From: Gemmatimonadota bacterium
Lineage (GTDB): Bacteria > Latescibacterota > UBA2968
NCBI GenBank assembly: GCA_026705765.1
Contig: JAPPAB010000054.1
Coordinates: 62,001-126,000, forward strand
DNA length: 64,000 bases
Direction: 5' to 3'
In this document: positions 63,594-64,000 of the stretch, piece by piece
Numbering within the stretch: the stretch's first letter is position 1
How the letters are laid out: each line of letters opens with the position of its first letter
Program-made: the position numbers and the translations under genes
Notes under the pieces: model-generated
What the model was told of the DNA's origin: nothing
What the model saw: only the letters and a program-made list of their open reading frames with translations
Database searches by the model: none

Positions 63594-64000
63594 TTGCTAC
63601 CTCTTTTTATAGGATACTCTATCGCTATCATTGCCGCGTCTTTGCTCGGCGGATATTTGCCGGCAAAGGTTACCATGACGCATACGCGCATCCAGACGGT
63701 GATGAGTTTTGTTGCGGGTTTCATTCTGGGGATTGCCCTGTATCATCTCGTGCCACACGGTCTGGTATGGATTCCCGGGCCAGGTGCTGTCGAAAAAGCC
63801 ATGGGATTGATGGTGTTTGGCATCGTACTGATGGTTCTGTTGCTGCGTATCTTTCACTTTCACCAGCACGATTTCAGCGATGAGGCAGGTGATTTTCTCC
63901 ATGAGCATACCAGTCCCGAAAGCAGGGTGATCGGCATTGCTCTGGGGCTGGGGCTGCATACGGTGACCGAGGGCATCGCTTTGGGCACCAGCATCCGGGT
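63594..64000 (+). CDS. ZIP family metal transporter, 3' partial
   Basis: Open to the window end from TTG 63594 (first start after a stop in frame). Reads LPLFIGYSIAIIAASLLGGYLP, GIALYHLVPHG, an internal His/Asp loop FHFHQHDFSD, and TM4 motif GLGLHTVTEGIALGTS with the metal-binding His and Glu. Divalent metal import or export. Likely cotranscribed with the permease. Confidence 0.82.
   Translation, partial: MLPLFIGYSIAIIAASLLGGYLPAKVTMTHTRIQTVMSFVAGFILGIALYHLVPHGLVWIPGPGAVEKAMGLMVFGIVLMVLLLRIFHFHQHDFSDEAGDFLHEHTSPESRVIGIALGLGLHTVTEGIALGTSIR

Noticed and set aside
1-64000. tRNA, rRNA, IS transposase or prophage genes
   Set aside because: No acceptor/T-loop patterns, conserved rRNA blocks, transposase motifs or phage structural genes were recognised by eye; a tRNAscan or Infernal run would settle small RNAs.

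Overview
The window is a gene-dense stretch of a Gram-negative bacterial chromosome of roughly balanced base composition. The Gram-negative assignment rests on lipoproteins with lipoboxes, RND pumps with a TolC-type outer membrane partner, a Tat-exported enzyme, TatA and TolC. Three phytanoyl-CoA dioxygenase (PhyH) family genes, a sulfatase, an enolase-superfamily dehydratase, HEAT repeats and dispersed 8-bp or 30-bp intergenic repeats are a mix often met in uncultivated FCB-type phyla such as Latescibacterota or Poribacteria. That placement is inference. No rRNA, tRNA, CRISPR array, IS element or prophage was seen.

1-9.4 kb: a formate dehydrogenase catalytic subunit whose 5' end lies outside the window. 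Its reading frame is interrupted only by a UGA that sits at the selenocysteine position and is followed by a hairpin with a GGUCU loop. Convergent to it is a minus-strand cluster: PhyH oxygenase, two paralogous ligand-binding lipoproteins, a Cache-like lipoprotein sharing their N-terminal module, and a PLP-dependent decarboxylase. 9.5-16.4 kb: an orphan RND pump with a tiny membrane ORF, pdxA, a RidA protein, a membrane protein plus helix-hairpin-helix lipoprotein pair, and a Tat-exported intradiol dioxygenase-like protein. 16.4-23.4 kb: a copper/silver efflux operon (Cys-rich secreted protein, TolC-like, CusB with a doubled metal-binding domain, CusA, HMA-domain lipoprotein). 23.5-30.4 kb: PhyH, an atypical response regulator, and a five-gene operon (gamma-glutamyltransferase, enolase-superfamily dehydratase, Cys-cluster protein, toroid protein, RidA-like protein).

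30.4-44 kb: amino-acid and lipid biosynthesis. A leader ORF rich in Leu/Ile/Val codons precedes ilvN, leuA, leuC, leuD, cimA and an aminotransferase. Then comes an AAA ATPase/DUF4276-like pair that looks like a conflict or defence module, followed by argJ, a small HTH-like protein, an aspartate-type aminotransferase and accA. Between accA and the convergent comEC lies a probable independent RNA gene with promoter, about 196-nt rod-like fold and terminator. 44-57 kb: comEC, then truA, an HtrA protease, pssA, a DUF4321-like protein, tatA, gatA, gatB and a RelE/ParE toxin-antitoxin pair; then, on the minus strand, a sulfatase and a PhyH-HEAT fusion.

57-64 kb: a DUF2064-type glycosyltransferase, a sugar-type ABC importer operon that also carries a MATE exporter, and a metal-transport pair (SO_0444-type permease and a ZIP transporter cut by the window end). 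Strong-looking promoters of the TTGACN-17-TATNTT type occur before truA, the ABC operon, the copper operon and the RNA gene, so housekeeping transcription appears sigma70-like.
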